Origin: an uncultured Lachnospiraceae bacterium
GTDB lineage: Bacteria; Bacillota; Clostridia; Lachnospirales; Lachnospiraceae
Reading direction: 5' to 3'
Assembly: GCA_937950565.1 (NCBI GenBank)
Contig: CALFCS010000137.1
Coordinates: 1-16,213, forward strand
DNA: 16,213 bases
This document shows positions 6,149 to 14,984 of the stretch, piece by piece. Every line of letters begins with the position of its first letter. Within the stretch, counting starts at the first letter, position 1. Position numbers and translations under genes: made by a program. The notes beneath the pieces were generated by a model. The model had not been told where the DNA came from and did no database searches. It saw only the letters and a list, made by a program, of their open reading frames with translations.

Positions 6149-7678
6149 ATGCAGGCAGTGGAATGGAAGAAAGATTATGAGGAATTTGAAACTGTGACAA
6201 GACAGTTTTATGCAGGGGAAGTACCGGTACCGCAGTATAAAGGTTTTTCCGGCGGATTTGGAAGCTATGCACAGAGAGGCGGGAAGGCAAGTATGCTGAG
6301 ACTCCGGCTTCCGGGCGGACATGTAAGCAAAGATAAGTTAGAATATGTAGTAAAAGGGATTGAGAAATACAAGATTGATAAGGTTCATTTTACAACCTGC
6401 CAGACGATTCAGTTCCATAATCTGAATGCAGATGCAGTATGTGACCTTGCAGTTGCCGCTCTTGATTATGGAATTGTGACAAGAGGAGGGGGTGGAGATT
6501 TTCCGAGAAATGTAATGGTATCGCCGCTTACAGGTGTAGAAAAAGGAGAGTATTTTGATGTATATCCTTATGCAATGGCAGCAGCGGATTATCTTATGGG
6601 GTTGATTAAAACGGTGAAGCTTCCAAGAAAATTAAAGGTATGCTTCTCTAATTCACCTGCAAATGTGACCCATGCAACGTTCAGGGATCTGGGATTTGTG
6701 GCGAAAGAGGATGGAACATTTGACGTTTACAGCGCAGGCGGTCTTGGAAATAATCCGAAGATGGGTGTGCGTGTGGCAGAAGGTGTTGAAGGAAGCAAGA
6801 TTCTTTACTATATTAAAGCGATGGTTAAGATGTTTACCACATATGGGAATTATGAGAACCGCGCCAAGGCAAGAACCCGTTATATGCAGGATGTCCTGGG
6901 GGATAAATATGCAGAATGTTTTGCTGAAAAACTGAAAGAAGCAATGGGAGAGGAAAATATGGATATTACTGCAGAAGCAGTACCGGTCACCAAGACCGGA
7001 GACGGCTCGACGGTTCAGCATGTCCGTGCAGTTCCGCAGAAGCAGGAGGGTTTGTATGCAGTAAAATATCATCCAATCGGGGGATGCCCTGCACCGGAGA
7101 AATTCCGCGAGATTTATGATGCAATTCTTCCGATGGAACAGGCAGAACTTAGAATTGCACCGGATGAGACAGTCTATATCATTAATTGTACAGGGGCGGA
7201 AGCGCAGAAAATTCTTGATATTACAGAGGACAGTGCACAGAGCGTGTTTGAATCTTCTGTTGCATGTATCGGTGCAGCGATTTGCCAGGTTGGTGTGCGT
7301 GATTCGCAGAGCTTACTCAAGATTTTGGTAGAGGCGGCAAAAGAATGGGGATATGCAGACGGAGTGCTGCCGCAGATTCATATATCCGGATGTCCTTCCT
7401 CCTGTGGAACCCATCAGATTGGAAGGATTGGATTCCGTGGAGGTGTGAAGCGCGTGGACGACAAACCGCAGCCGGCATTCGTTCTTGTTGTAAATGGCAG
7501 GGAAGAAGAGGGAAGAGAGCAGTTTGGAGAACAGCTTGGAACGATTCTGGAGGCTGATATTCCGGCTTTCTTAAAAGAGCTTGGAGCGGAAATTGAAGCA
7601 TCCGGCATGGATTTTGATACATGGTATGAGGAAAATGAAGGCAGACTGCGTGAGATAGCGGCGCCATATATTGCATAA
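6149..7678 (+). CDS. Nitrite/sulfite reductase hemoprotein-like protein (siroheme, [4Fe-4S])
   Basis: A 509-residue member of the single-subunit nitrite/sulfite reductase family, which performs six-electron reduction of sulfite to sulfide or nitrite to ammonia using siroheme bridged to a [4Fe-4S] cluster. Two repeats of ferredoxin-like plus NIR_SIR domains are evident. Residues 48-57 hold SMLRLRLPGG and 111-120 TRGGGGDFPR, with arginines expected to bind siroheme and substrate. Cluster ligands are Cys373 and Cys379 (CIGAAIC) and Cys415 and Cys419 (CPSSC). The length fits ferredoxin-dependent enzymes, and no flavin reductase domain is fused. GGAGGAG (6137-6143) precedes the ATG. Assimilatory sulfite or nitrite reduction cannot be told apart here. 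No siroheme or sulfate-assimilation genes are adjacent; rubredoxin upstream is a possible but unproven electron-transfer link. Confidence 0.93.
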   Translation: MQAVEWKKDYEEFETVTRQFYAGEVPVPQYKGFSGGFGSYAQRGGKASMLRLRLPGGHVSKDKLEYVVKGIEKYKIDKVHFTTCQTIQFHNLNADAVCDLAVAALDYGIVTRGGGGDFPRNVMVSPLTGVEKGEYFDVYPYAMAAADYLMGLIKTVKLPRKLKVCFSNSPANVTHATFRDLGFVAKEDGTFDVYSAGGLGNNPKMGVRVAEGVEGSKILYYIKAMVKMFTTYGNYENRAKARTRYMQDVLGDKYAECFAEKLKEAMGEENMDITAEAVPVTKTGDGSTVQHVRAVPQKQEGLYAVKYHPIGGCPAPEKFREIYDAILPMEQAELRIAPDETVYIINCTGAEAQKILDITEDSAQSVFESSVACIGAAICQVGVRDSQSLLKILVEAAKEWGYADGVLPQIHISGCPSSCGTHQIGRIGFRGGVKRVDDKPQPAFVLVVNGREEEGREQFGEQLGTILEADIPAFLKELGAEIEASGMDFDTWYEENEGRLREIAAPYIA

Positions 7679-7716
7679 GCACAATTTAAAAAATAGAAAA
7701 TTGATTTTATAAAAAT

Positions 7717-7764
7717 AACAGACAGGCTCCCGGAAGTGATTCTGGTGAGGCTGTCTGTTGTTTT
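7717..7764. terminator. Bidirectional terminator between the siroheme reductase and the HAD hydrolase genes
   Basis: AACAGACAG (7717-7725) pairs with CTGTCTGTT (7751-7759), extended by CTC/GAG after one G-G mismatch. The plus strand continues as GTTTT; the minus strand continues after the stem as ATTTTTAT. It thus serves the two convergent genes. Confidence 0.85.
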
Positions 7765-7814
7765 ACATTTCTTGCTCTATTGATATTTTTGCATGGCTTT
7801 ATCATAGAAACTGT

Positions 7815-8624
7815 CTATCTTAGAAACTGATTAATTACCTGTAAGACACCGTCCTCGTCATTGGACTTTGTAATATAGTCCGCCTTTTCCTTTACGACAG
7901 GCTGTGCATTTGCCATTGCGACACCAAGACCGGCTGTCTCTATCATTGTCAGGTCATTGCAGCCGTCCCCACAGCAGATCATTTCATCTGCCGTAAGACC
8001 GATTGAGGTCAGAAGACGCAGAAGAGAGTGTGCCTTGTCAATGCCGTGAGGCATGATTTCCAGGAAAAAGGGATCCGAACAGTACACATTCAGGTAAGAA
8101 CGGAAATAATCCTTTACTTCTTTCTGGACACGGGCAATTACTTCCGGTTCTCCGGTAATCAGAAATTTATTATTCATTTCCGGTATTTCAAGAAGAAAGT
8201 CCGGTACGGTTTCAATATTCACATGATTAATACGTGCTTCCAAATCAGTATACCGGTTCGGCTTAATTCCAGAAATGATACGTTCATCTGAGTAAGCCAG
8301 AATGTCAACACCGGAATATTTCTTTGCAATGTGAAATAGTGGAGCGGCCACATCATCAGGAAGGGTTTTATTATAAATGAGCTTCCCTGTTCTGCAGTCT
8401 GTAATCCTGCCTCCGTTAAATGAGAGAATATAGCTCCCGTATTCATGAAGGGAAAGCTGTTTTGCCAGAGGTGTGACACCCATAGTCGGGCGTCCGCTGG
8501 CAAGTACTACCTTTTTCCCGTGTTTTTGTATATCGATCAGCGCCTCTATCGTAGGCGGAGTTATTTTTTTATCTGAATTGGTCAGAGTGCCATCCAGGTC
8601 CAGTGCAAGAAGTTGGTAATTCAT
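7815..8624 (-). CDS. Cof-type HAD-superfamily phosphatase
   Basis: A 269-residue Cof/YidA-like (subfamily IIB) HAD hydrolase, a Mg2+-dependent phosphatase that acts on sugar phosphates, nucleotides or cofactors. Motif I DLDGTLT holds the nucleophile Asp9 and Asp11; motif II is Ser43 (ASGRP); motif III is Lys197; motif IV is GDGCNDLTM with Asp220 and Asp224. The C2 cap lies between about 85 and 190. The substrate is not deducible. It starts 28 nt after the murF stop, with no clear Shine-Dalgarno sequence and a small AGGGA/TCCCT hairpin (8639-8652) in the gap, so translation may depend on upstream reading. It ends the pncB-ddl-murF unit. Confidence 0.93.
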   Translation of the reverse strand: MNYQLLALDLDGTLTNSDKKITPPTIEALIDIQKHGKKVVLASGRPTMGVTPLAKQLSLHEYGSYILSFNGGRITDCRTGKLIYNKTLPDDVAAPLFHIAKKYSGVDILAYSDERIISGIKPNRYTDLEARINHVNIETVPDFLLEIPEMNNKFLITGEPEVIARVQKEVKDYFRSYLNVYCSDPFFLEIMPHGIDKAHSLLRLLTSIGLTADEMICCGDGCNDLTMIETAGLGVAMANAQPVVKEKADYITKSNDEDGVLQVINQFLR

Positions 8625-8652
8625 AATCGTGTATCTTCAGGGAAGAATCCCT

Positions 8653-10023
8653 TTATTCTCCTTTCAGTGCGTCTACAATTTCCGGGAAATGCATCCCATG
8701 CGAAGCCTTAACAAGGACATTATCTCCTTTTTTCAACAGGATATGCATTTTATCAAGAAATTCCTCTTTCGTTTCAAACCATACGGCTTCGGTGCAGGAG
8801 CCTTTGATGGCGCCCTGTACAATTTCTTTTGCCAGTCTGCCGATACCGCATACAAGGTCGATATGATGCCCGGCGGCATAAAGTCCTGTCTCATAGTGGA
8901 GTTCTTCAGCCTGTTCGCCTAATTCTCCCATATCTCCGAGGATTGCCACTTTTCTGCCGATGGCCATATCTAACACATCAATTGCGGCTTTTGTAGAGAC
9001 CGGGTTTGCATTGTAGCAGTCGTCAAGAATAATATAATCATCGGTAGTAATAATATTGTTTCTTCCCGGGATGGAAGGAAGTCCTTCGATTCCGGCTTTG
9101 ATTTCCGCAGGAGTGAGACCGAGACTGTATCCTGCTGCGGCTCCGGCAAGCGCATTTGATACCATGTGTGCTCCCGGGAGCGGTATAATACATGGAAAAC
9201 TATTTCCGTCCGGGAGATGAATCCTGCAGGAAGTTCCCCGTAATCCGAGAGACTGGATCTCAGAAGCACGGAATTGATTATGATCTTTTATTCCGAAGAA
9301 GGAAGGAGATACTCCTTTAATAGCTCCTAAATTACATAAAAGGTCATCATCTCCGTTTACAATAATACTTCCGCCATGTTTCATGTCCTGAATCATCTGG
9401 GATTTTTCCTGGAGAATTCCTTCCCTTGTCTTAAAAAATTCCAGATGTGCAATCCCGATATTGGTTATGACGCAGATATCCGGACTTGCCACAGAGGAGA
9501 GTCTGCGCATTTCTCCAAAATGATTGACACCCATTTCCAGAATTGCTACTTCCGTATCTTCCGGCATGGCAAAAATTGTAATCGGAAGCCCCCATTCATT
9601 ATTGAAATTTCCAAGTGTCTTATGTACTTTATATTTTTGTGAGATTACAGAAGCAATCATTTCCTTTGTACTCGTTTTTCCAACGCTTCCTGTAATACCT
9701 ACGACCTTCATGTCAAAAGAATCCCGGTACAGCTTGGCGATATCCAGAAGCGCCTGCCCGGTAGATTCTACCAGAATATATGGATAGTCTGTTTCGCCCA
9801 GGTCTTCGTGGGAGACCACACACAAGGCGCCTTTTTCAATTGTGTCCGGAATAAATTTGTGTGCATTGACTCTTTCGCCGTCGATTGCGACAAATAAATA
9901 ATCCTTTTCTACTTTCTGGCTGTCTATGACAACACCTGCCACTTCTGTGTGAAGAAGACTTTCGTTACCGTGGTAAGTACCCTGGCAGATATTCGTTATG
10001 TTTTCCAGTGTAAGGTTTCTCAT
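8653..10023 (-). CDS. murF: UDP-N-acetylmuramoyl-tripeptide--D-alanyl-D-alanine ligase
   Basis: Adds the D-Ala-D-Ala dipeptide to UDP-MurNAc-tripeptide in the cytosol, the last soluble step of peptidoglycan precursor synthesis. The 456-residue length is typical. Domain 1 has the VVIDSQKVEKDYLF and AIDGERVNAHKF substrate-binding segments (about 31-57). The ATP P-loop GITGSVGKTSTK is at 109-120, and NFNNEWGLP is at 139-147. The C-terminal ligase domain has DCYNANPVS and GDMGELG. AAGGAGG overlaps the stop codon of ddl and lies 9 nt before the ATG, so the two are translationally close. ddl supplies its D-Ala-D-Ala substrate from the gene directly upstream. Secure. Confidence 0.97.
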   Translation of the reverse strand: MRNLTLENITNICQGTYHGNESLLHTEVAGVVIDSQKVEKDYLFVAIDGERVNAHKFIPDTIEKGALCVVSHEDLGETDYPYILVESTGQALLDIAKLYRDSFDMKVVGITGSVGKTSTKEMIASVISQKYKVHKTLGNFNNEWGLPITIFAMPEDTEVAILEMGVNHFGEMRRLSSVASPDICVITNIGIAHLEFFKTREGILQEKSQMIQDMKHGGSIIVNGDDDLLCNLGAIKGVSPSFFGIKDHNQFRASEIQSLGLRGTSCRIHLPDGNSFPCIIPLPGAHMVSNALAGAAAGYSLGLTPAEIKAGIEGLPSIPGRNNIITTDDYIILDDCYNANPVSTKAAIDVLDMAIGRKVAILGDMGELGEQAEELHYETGLYAAGHHIDLVCGIGRLAKEIVQGAIKGSCTEAVWFETKEEFLDKMHILLKKGDNVLVKASHGMHFPEIVDALKGE

Positions 10024-10037
10024 CGTATGATTCCTCC

Positions 10038-11105
10038 TTATCGGTAACGTGCTTTCTGAGATTCTTCAATAATTGTTTCACATAAAGTGCTGTACTCGAT
10101 TCCGGCGGCTTTTGCGGCTTTTGGCAGCAGGCTTGCCGGGGTCATGCCTGGGAGGGCGTTTACCTCCAGACAATAGAATGCTCCGTCCGTTTCATCGACG
10201 ATGAAATCTGCGCGTGCATAGACGTCCATGCGAAGGGCGCGGAAAGCATCTTCTCCTGCACGCTGTATTTTTTCCTGTGTCTCTTCATCGATAGATACCG
10301 GAGGGCAGATTTCCTGTGCCCCGCCATCCTGATATTTGGTTTCATAGCTGAAAACTCCGCCTTTTGGGATAATTTCTACAAGCGGCAGAGCTTTGCCTGC
10401 TAAAATACCACAGGCATATTCCCGGCCCTTGATGTAAGGCTCAATGACAACTTCTTCTTCGTGGTCAATTTCGAAAGAACGATAAATGGCATCTTTGTAT
10501 TCCTCTTCTGTATGGACAATGTAGACGCCGATGCTGGAGCCGTTGGAGCATGGCTTTACAACGAGCGGCGGGTAATATCCAAGCTCGGAAAGCGGAGTGT
10601 CCTTTGTTTCTGCGGTAAGGGAAGTTCCGCGCGGAGTCGGAACCTGGCTCATTTTAAATATCTGTTTGGCCACCAGCTTATTCATGGATAAAGCACAACC
10701 GAAGGAATTCGGGCCCGTATACTTGATTCCAAGGTTATCAAAGGTTGCCTGGAGCTTTCCGTCTTCGCCCACAGAGCCGTGAAGAGCCATAAAGGTAATG
10801 TCGGCCATGCGGCATAGTTCAATGACATTTGGACCAAGGTAGCAGTCGGACTGATCCGGGCGTGACGCTTTCAGGGCGGCAAGGTCCGGTGTGGTCGTTT
10901 TGATAGAATCGGCGATGTTAAGCCCTGCATCCGGAAGGTCAAATACTTCCTCAAGTTTCTCAGAGTCATAAGGAAGCCCGAAGAAAACATCTAACAAAAA
11001 TGCCTGATGTCCACATGTTCTTAATGTTTTACAGATTCCGGAACCGGAAATGAGTGATACATCTCGTTCAGGGCTTAAACCTCCTGCCAGTACGATAATT
11101 TTCAT
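10038..11105 (-). CDS. ddl: D-alanine--D-alanine ligase
   Basis: ATP-grasp ligase that joins two D-Ala molecules in the cytosol; the product is used by the adjacent MurF. With 355 residues it has the normal length. Motifs are LAGGLSPERDVSL with Glu13, ALHGSVGEDGK (108-117), the ATP-binding VVKPCSNGSSIGV (182-194), the substrate loop VFSYETKY (251-258), and the metal and dipeptide site CLEVNALPGMTP (312-323). The start at 11105 is chosen because KIIVLAGG begins the family domain and AAAAGGAG lies about 10 nt before it; a TTG at 11132 would overlap pncB and has no site. It starts 16 nt after the pncB stop. The Ser-Val after ALHG differs from the common Arg/Pro-Gly/Phe, which is not known to change specificity. 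Confidence 0.96.
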   Translation of the reverse strand: MKIIVLAGGLSPERDVSLISGSGICKTLRTCGHQAFLLDVFFGLPYDSEKLEEVFDLPDAGLNIADSIKTTTPDLAALKASRPDQSDCYLGPNVIELCRMADITFMALHGSVGEDGKLQATFDNLGIKYTGPNSFGCALSMNKLVAKQIFKMSQVPTPRGTSLTAETKDTPLSELGYYPPLVVKPCSNGSSIGVYIVHTEEEYKDAIYRSFEIDHEEEVVIEPYIKGREYACGILAGKALPLVEIIPKGGVFSYETKYQDGGAQEICPPVSIDEETQEKIQRAGEDAFRALRMDVYARADFIVDETDGAFYCLEVNALPGMTPASLLPKAAKAAGIEYSTLCETIIEESQKARYR

Positions 11106-11121
11106 ATTATTTAATCTCCTT

Positions 11122-12576
11122 TTATTTTGCAATATTTACCTGGTCTAACAGAGAATTCTTCACATCGAAGAGTCTCTGCGATAAATCTACATATACTTTA
11201 TGTGGATAGAAGAGACGCTTGGTTTCTTCCCACAGCGTTTCTTTTTCCTGTCTGCAGTATTCGGCAATTTCCTGTACGGAAGGCGACTGGTAAATACATT
11301 CTCCGTTTCTGAATATAGGAACCAGAATTTCACGCATGGTATAAGAGCCGCCCTGGAGACGGGTCTTTTTCCAGGTGTCAATCGGGTCGAAAATCAGAAG
11401 GTCTTTGCTGGTGTCATAGGTTTCATCTGCAAAGCAGATCAAATCCGCGCGCATTTTCCCTGTTTCTTTATCATAGATTCGATAGATTGTCTTGTTTCCG
11501 GGATTTGTAATCTTTTCTGTATTTTCTGAAACTTTTATTTTCGGCACGAATTCCCCGTTTTCATCCTGGATTGCCGCCAGCTTATATACACCGCCGAAGG
11601 ATGGGCAGTCCTTGGAAGTAATCAGGTTTGTCCCAACACCCCAGGAGTCAATGGCGGCGCCTTGAATTTTCAAGTCATGCAAAAGATATTCATCCAGATC
11701 GTTGGAGGCACAGATAGTAGCATCCGGGAAACCCGCCTCATCCAGCATTTTTCTTGCTTTTTTCGATAAATAGGCGAGGTCGCCGCTGTCCAGACGGATT
11801 CCGTATTTCTTGAACGGCTTTCCGGATTCTTTGAACTCTTTAAATACACGGATTGCATTTGGAACACCGGATTTTAAAGTATCATACGTATCTACAAGAA
11901 GAGTACAGTTATCCGGATATAATTCTGCATAATGCTTAAATGCGGTATATTCATCTTCAAAGCTCATAATCCAGCTGTGTGCGTGGGTTCCCATAACAGG
12001 AACATCAAAAAGCTGTCCGGCGAGGACATTAGAGGTGCCGACGCATCCGCCGATCATGGCGGCTCTTGCGCCGTAGAGTCCTGCATCCGGTCCCTGTGCG
12101 CGCCTGAGTCCGAATTCCATAATGCCGTCACCTGCGGCTGCGTATACGATACGTGATGTCTTGGTCGCAATCAGAGACTGGTGGTTAATGATATTAAGAA
12201 TTGCAGTCTCAACAAGCTGAGCTTCCATAATTGGCGCAATTACTTTCAGCAAAGGCTCCTTTGGAAATACGACGGTTCCTTCCGGAATTGCGTAAATATC
12301 TCCGCTGAAGTGAAATCCGCTTAAATAATGCAGAAAATCCTCACTGAAAATGCCCAGACTCCTCAGATAGTCTACATCTTCATACGTAAAATTTAAGTTT
12401 TTAATATAGTTAATTACCTGGTCAAGACCTGCACAGACAGAGTAACCATTGTCGCAGGGATTTTTCCGGAAGAATACGTCAAATACAACGATTTCATTCT
12501 GTTCTTGTTTGTAATATCCCTGCATCATGGTAAGTTCATACAGATCCGTTAATAAAGTTAGGTCTTGTTTATTCAT
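11122..12576 (-). CDS. pncB: Nicotinate phosphoribosyltransferase
   Basis: Converts nicotinate, PRPP and ATP to nicotinate mononucleotide in NAD salvage. The 484-residue protein opens with LLTDLYELTMMQGYY, typical of the family. It carries EFGLRRAQGPDAG, the MGTHAHSW motif with the conserved His pair (His198, His200), and GIRLDSGDLAYLS near 259-271, with a KLAAI segment further on. The start at 12576 is preferred over 12606 because AAAGGAG lies about 10 nt upstream of it and the homologous N-terminus begins there. It heads the pncB-ddl-murF-Cof unit from a good promoter, and the 16-nt gap to ddl supports one transcript. The combination of NAD salvage with cell-wall genes is by position, not by pathway. 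Confidence 0.96.
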   Translation of the reverse strand: MNKQDLTLLTDLYELTMMQGYYKQEQNEIVVFDVFFRKNPCDNGYSVCAGLDQVINYIKNLNFTYEDVDYLRSLGIFSEDFLHYLSGFHFSGDIYAIPEGTVVFPKEPLLKVIAPIMEAQLVETAILNIINHQSLIATKTSRIVYAAAGDGIMEFGLRRAQGPDAGLYGARAAMIGGCVGTSNVLAGQLFDVPVMGTHAHSWIMSFEDEYTAFKHYAELYPDNCTLLVDTYDTLKSGVPNAIRVFKEFKESGKPFKKYGIRLDSGDLAYLSKKARKMLDEAGFPDATICASNDLDEYLLHDLKIQGAAIDSWGVGTNLITSKDCPSFGGVYKLAAIQDENGEFVPKIKVSENTEKITNPGNKTIYRIYDKETGKMRADLICFADETYDTSKDLLIFDPIDTWKKTRLQGGSYTMREILVPIFRNGECIYQSPSVQEIAEYCRQEKETLWEETKRLFYPHKVYVDLSQRLFDVKNSLLDQVNIAK

Positions 12577-12634
12577 TTTATTTAGACTCCTTTGTATGTT
12601 CGTCAACTTTCTGCTAATCTATATAATCTGTTTT

Positions 12635-12662
12635 ATTATAGCACAGAGAGGCTAAATGTAAA
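12635..12662 (-). promoter_or_regulatory. Promoter of the pncB-ddl-murF operon
   Basis: Minus-strand TTTACA (12662-12657), a 16-nt spacer and TATAAT (12640-12635) preceded by TGC form a strong sigma-A-like promoter about 60 nt upstream of pncB. It begins two bases after the T-tract of the plsC terminator. Confidence 0.75.
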
Positions 12663-12664
12663 AG

Positions 12665-12694
12665 AAAAAAACAGACGCTTTATACAAGCGCCTG
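12665..12694 (-). terminator. Terminator overlapping the end of plsC
   Basis: On the minus strand CAGGCGCTT (12694-12686) pairs with AAGCGTCTG (12680-12672) through a 5-nt loop, followed by seven Ts. The stem starts within the last codons of plsC, and the TAA stop (12682-12680) straddles the loop and the 3' arm. Confidence 0.93.
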
Positions 12695-13414
12695 ATTTTT
12701 GGTTATCGTTTCCTGTATTAGATTCTGACAGTATTCACTTATATGTTTTCTTTCTTCTGGAGTCATATCCGCCGGACGGATGGGAGTTCCATATTCAATG
12801 ATTACGTGTGTCTTTTTAATGCGGGGCAGATGGTTTTCAAAAATTTCCGCAGTGTTATTCATACTGACAGGGATTATCGGGCATCCGCTTTTTTCTGCTA
12901 TTTTAAAAGAGCCACTGTGAAAAGGAAGAAGGCTGCCTTCTTCGCCGTCATTGCGTGTCCCTTCCGGGAAGATACAGATAGAGATACCATTTTTAACATG
13001 GTCAATTGCCTGCAGGATTGTCTTTAAACCTTCTCTGGCATTGCTTCTGTCAAGGAAGAGACAGTACAGGCGCTTCATCCAGGCACGGAGGACCGGGTAG
13101 CTTAACATTTCTTTTTTTGCCACATAGCCGGTCAGACGTCTGCATCTGGAATAGGTCAGCAGAATGTCGAAATAGCTTCTGTGATTTCCGATGAAGAGTA
13201 CAGGCTCATCTGGAATATTTTCTTCACCGATTACAGTAATCTGTGTCCCGGCAATTTTTAACATCAGTTTGAAGGCAGTCTGTACCATTCGGAGGGAAGC
13301 ATAATCTGCCGCTTCCTGGTTGAAGCGGCGAATCACCCAGAGGATTCCAAGTACAGGAAGCCCAAGCAGGAGATAGAGAAACAGAATCAATGCAATTAAT
13401 ATAAGTCTTATCAT
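12680..13414 (-). CDS. plsC: 1-acyl-sn-glycerol-3-phosphate acyltransferase
   Basis: Transfers an acyl chain to lysophosphatidic acid to make phosphatidic acid at the cytoplasmic membrane. The 244-residue protein has a hydrophobic N-terminal anchor (about 2-27), the catalytic motif NHRSYFD (His78, Asp83), a conserved LFLDRSN segment (119-125) and the substrate-binding FPEGTR (149-154), all in normal order. The start at 13414 has an AAAGGA box about 12 nt upstream, overlapping the malQ stop region; the gap to malQ is 22 nt. It is probably co-transcribed with malQ and ends in a built-in terminator. Acyl donor type (acyl-CoA or acyl-ACP) is not visible. Confidence 0.94.
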   Translation of the reverse strand: MIRLILIALILFLYLLLGLPVLGILWVIRRFNQEAADYASLRMVQTAFKLMLKIAGTQITVIGEENIPDEPVLFIGNHRSYFDILLTYSRCRRLTGYVAKKEMLSYPVLRAWMKRLYCLFLDRSNAREGLKTILQAIDHVKNGISICIFPEGTRNDGEEGSLLPFHSGSFKIAEKSGCPIIPVSMNNTAEIFENHLPRIKKTHVIIEYGTPIRPADMTPEERKHISEYCQNLIQETITKNQALV

Positions 13415-13436
13415 TTTATTTATTGTCCTTTCAAAG

Positions 13437-14945
13437 TCAAAATCTTCCGTATAAAACTGCCATATTTTTCAATTCTTCAGAAAGAGCCGGCGTCAGTGCT
13501 TCCTTCTTATAACGCCATCCCCAGTTTCCAGCCGGCTGTCCCGGCGTGTTCATGCGCCCTTCGCTTCCAAGGCCAAGTGCATCCTGGAGAGGGAAAATGC
13601 TATAGCATGCGATGCTTCCCATACACGTGCGCAGAAAATCAAGATTCAGGCGTGCTTCATCGGTATTGCCGATATAATGTCTGAATTTGTTCCGGCAGTG
13701 CTCTGGCAAAACAGCATACCAGCCAAGAGAAGTATCATTATCATGGGTTCCGGTATAACATACACAGACAGGACTTCGGAACCTGTGAGGAAGATAATCA
13801 TTTTCTCCAGTGGAATCAAAGGCAAACTGGAGAACCTTCATTCCAGGAAATCCGAATTCCTCGCGCAGAGCGTCGACTTCCGGTGTAATGACGCCCAGAT
13901 CTTCGGCAATAATCGGAAGATTTCCGCCCAGAGCATTTCTCACGGCAGTAAATAGTTCGTGTCCGGGCGCCTTTATCCATTGGCCGTTAATGGCGGTTTC
14001 TTCGCCGTAGGGAATTGCCCAGTAGGCTTCAAATCCGCGGAAATGGTCAATCCGAAGGATATCAAGGTTGGAGAGCTGGGAGCGGATACGTGAAATCCAC
14101 CATGCGAACCCTTCTGCCCTGTGGGCATCCCAGTTATAGAGGGGATTTCCCCATAATTGTCCGGTGGCGGAGAAATAATCCGGCGGAACACCTGCAACAT
14201 CAAGCGGGAATCCCTTTTCATCCAGACGGAACAGATGCTGGTTCGCCCATACATCGGCGCTGTCCATAGATACAAAGATAGGGATGTCGCCAATAATCTG
14301 AATGCCTTGTGAATTGGCATATGTTTTTAATTCTTTCCATTCACGGAAAAAAACAAACTGGAGGAAACGATAATATTCGACATCTGTTTCCAGCGTGTGG
14401 AATAATTCATTTTTAAATTCCGGCGACGGACGGCGGTATGTATCCTCCCATTCAATCCAGCTCACGCCGTTATGCAGCTTCTTACATGCCATGAAGAGGG
14501 CATAGTCAGAGAGCCAGTAATGTTCTGTGTTACAGAAATTCTGGAAAGAATTTTTTAATTCCCAGTCAGATTCCAGTTTTTCATGGAAGCGTGTATACGC
14601 AAGAGCAAGAATCTGTTCTTTCCAGGGGATAATTTCTCCATAATTTATCTGCTCCGGATCAGAAATAGGACAGTCTGAAAGCTCTTCTTCTTTTAAAAAT
14701 CCTGATTTTACAAGATGAGAAGGACTGATGAGAAGCGGTTGTCCTGCAAAAGCTGAGAAACTCTGATAGGGCGAATCTCCGTAACCGGTGTGGGTGAGCG
14801 GAAGAATCTGCCACAAACGCTGTCCTGCGTCCTTTAGAAAATCTACAAATTTGTATGCTTCTTCACCCAGATCACCGATTCCGTATGGAGAAGGAAGGGA
14901 GGTGGGATGAAGAAGAATTCCCGAAAATCTTTCATATTGGTTCAT
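13437..14945 (-). CDS. malQ: 4-alpha-glucanotransferase (amylomaltase, GH77)
   Basis: Transfers segments of alpha-1,4-glucans between chains in maltodextrin or glycogen metabolism, in the cytosol. The 502-residue single-domain form matches the short bacterial amylomaltase type. It opens with GILLHPTSLPSPYGIGDLG; catalytic residues are the nucleophile Asp300 in RIDHFRG, the acid/base Glu348 in AEDLG and Asp402 in THDNDT. AAGGAG lies 8 nt before the ATG at 14945. It follows the ImmA/IrrE-like gene by 39 nt in the same direction and precedes plsC by 22 nt. A very short TGCC/GGCA hairpin with five Ts at about 14991-14973 on the minus strand may partly separate it from the upstream gene. Confidence 0.97.
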   Translation of the reverse strand: MNQYERFSGILLHPTSLPSPYGIGDLGEEAYKFVDFLKDAGQRLWQILPLTHTGYGDSPYQSFSAFAGQPLLISPSHLVKSGFLKEEELSDCPISDPEQINYGEIIPWKEQILALAYTRFHEKLESDWELKNSFQNFCNTEHYWLSDYALFMACKKLHNGVSWIEWEDTYRRPSPEFKNELFHTLETDVEYYRFLQFVFFREWKELKTYANSQGIQIIGDIPIFVSMDSADVWANQHLFRLDEKGFPLDVAGVPPDYFSATGQLWGNPLYNWDAHRAEGFAWWISRIRSQLSNLDILRIDHFRGFEAYWAIPYGEETAINGQWIKAPGHELFTAVRNALGGNLPIIAEDLGVITPEVDALREEFGFPGMKVLQFAFDSTGENDYLPHRFRSPVCVCYTGTHDNDTSLGWYAVLPEHCRNKFRHYIGNTDEARLNLDFLRTCMGSIACYSIFPLQDALGLGSEGRMNTPGQPAGNWGWRYKKEALTPALSEELKNMAVLYGRF

Positions 14946-14984
14946 ATAGAAAACTCCTTGTATAATATATTGTAATAAAAATGC

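Noticed and set aside
6653..7072. Minus-strand ORF of 139 codons inside the siroheme reductase gene
   Set aside because: Antisense to a clearly coding frame; no ribosome-binding site or recognisable domain.
11106..11132. A longer ddl starting at TTG 11132 and overlapping pncB
   Set aside because: The added residues are outside the ligase domain, and AAAAGGAG supports the ATG at 11105.
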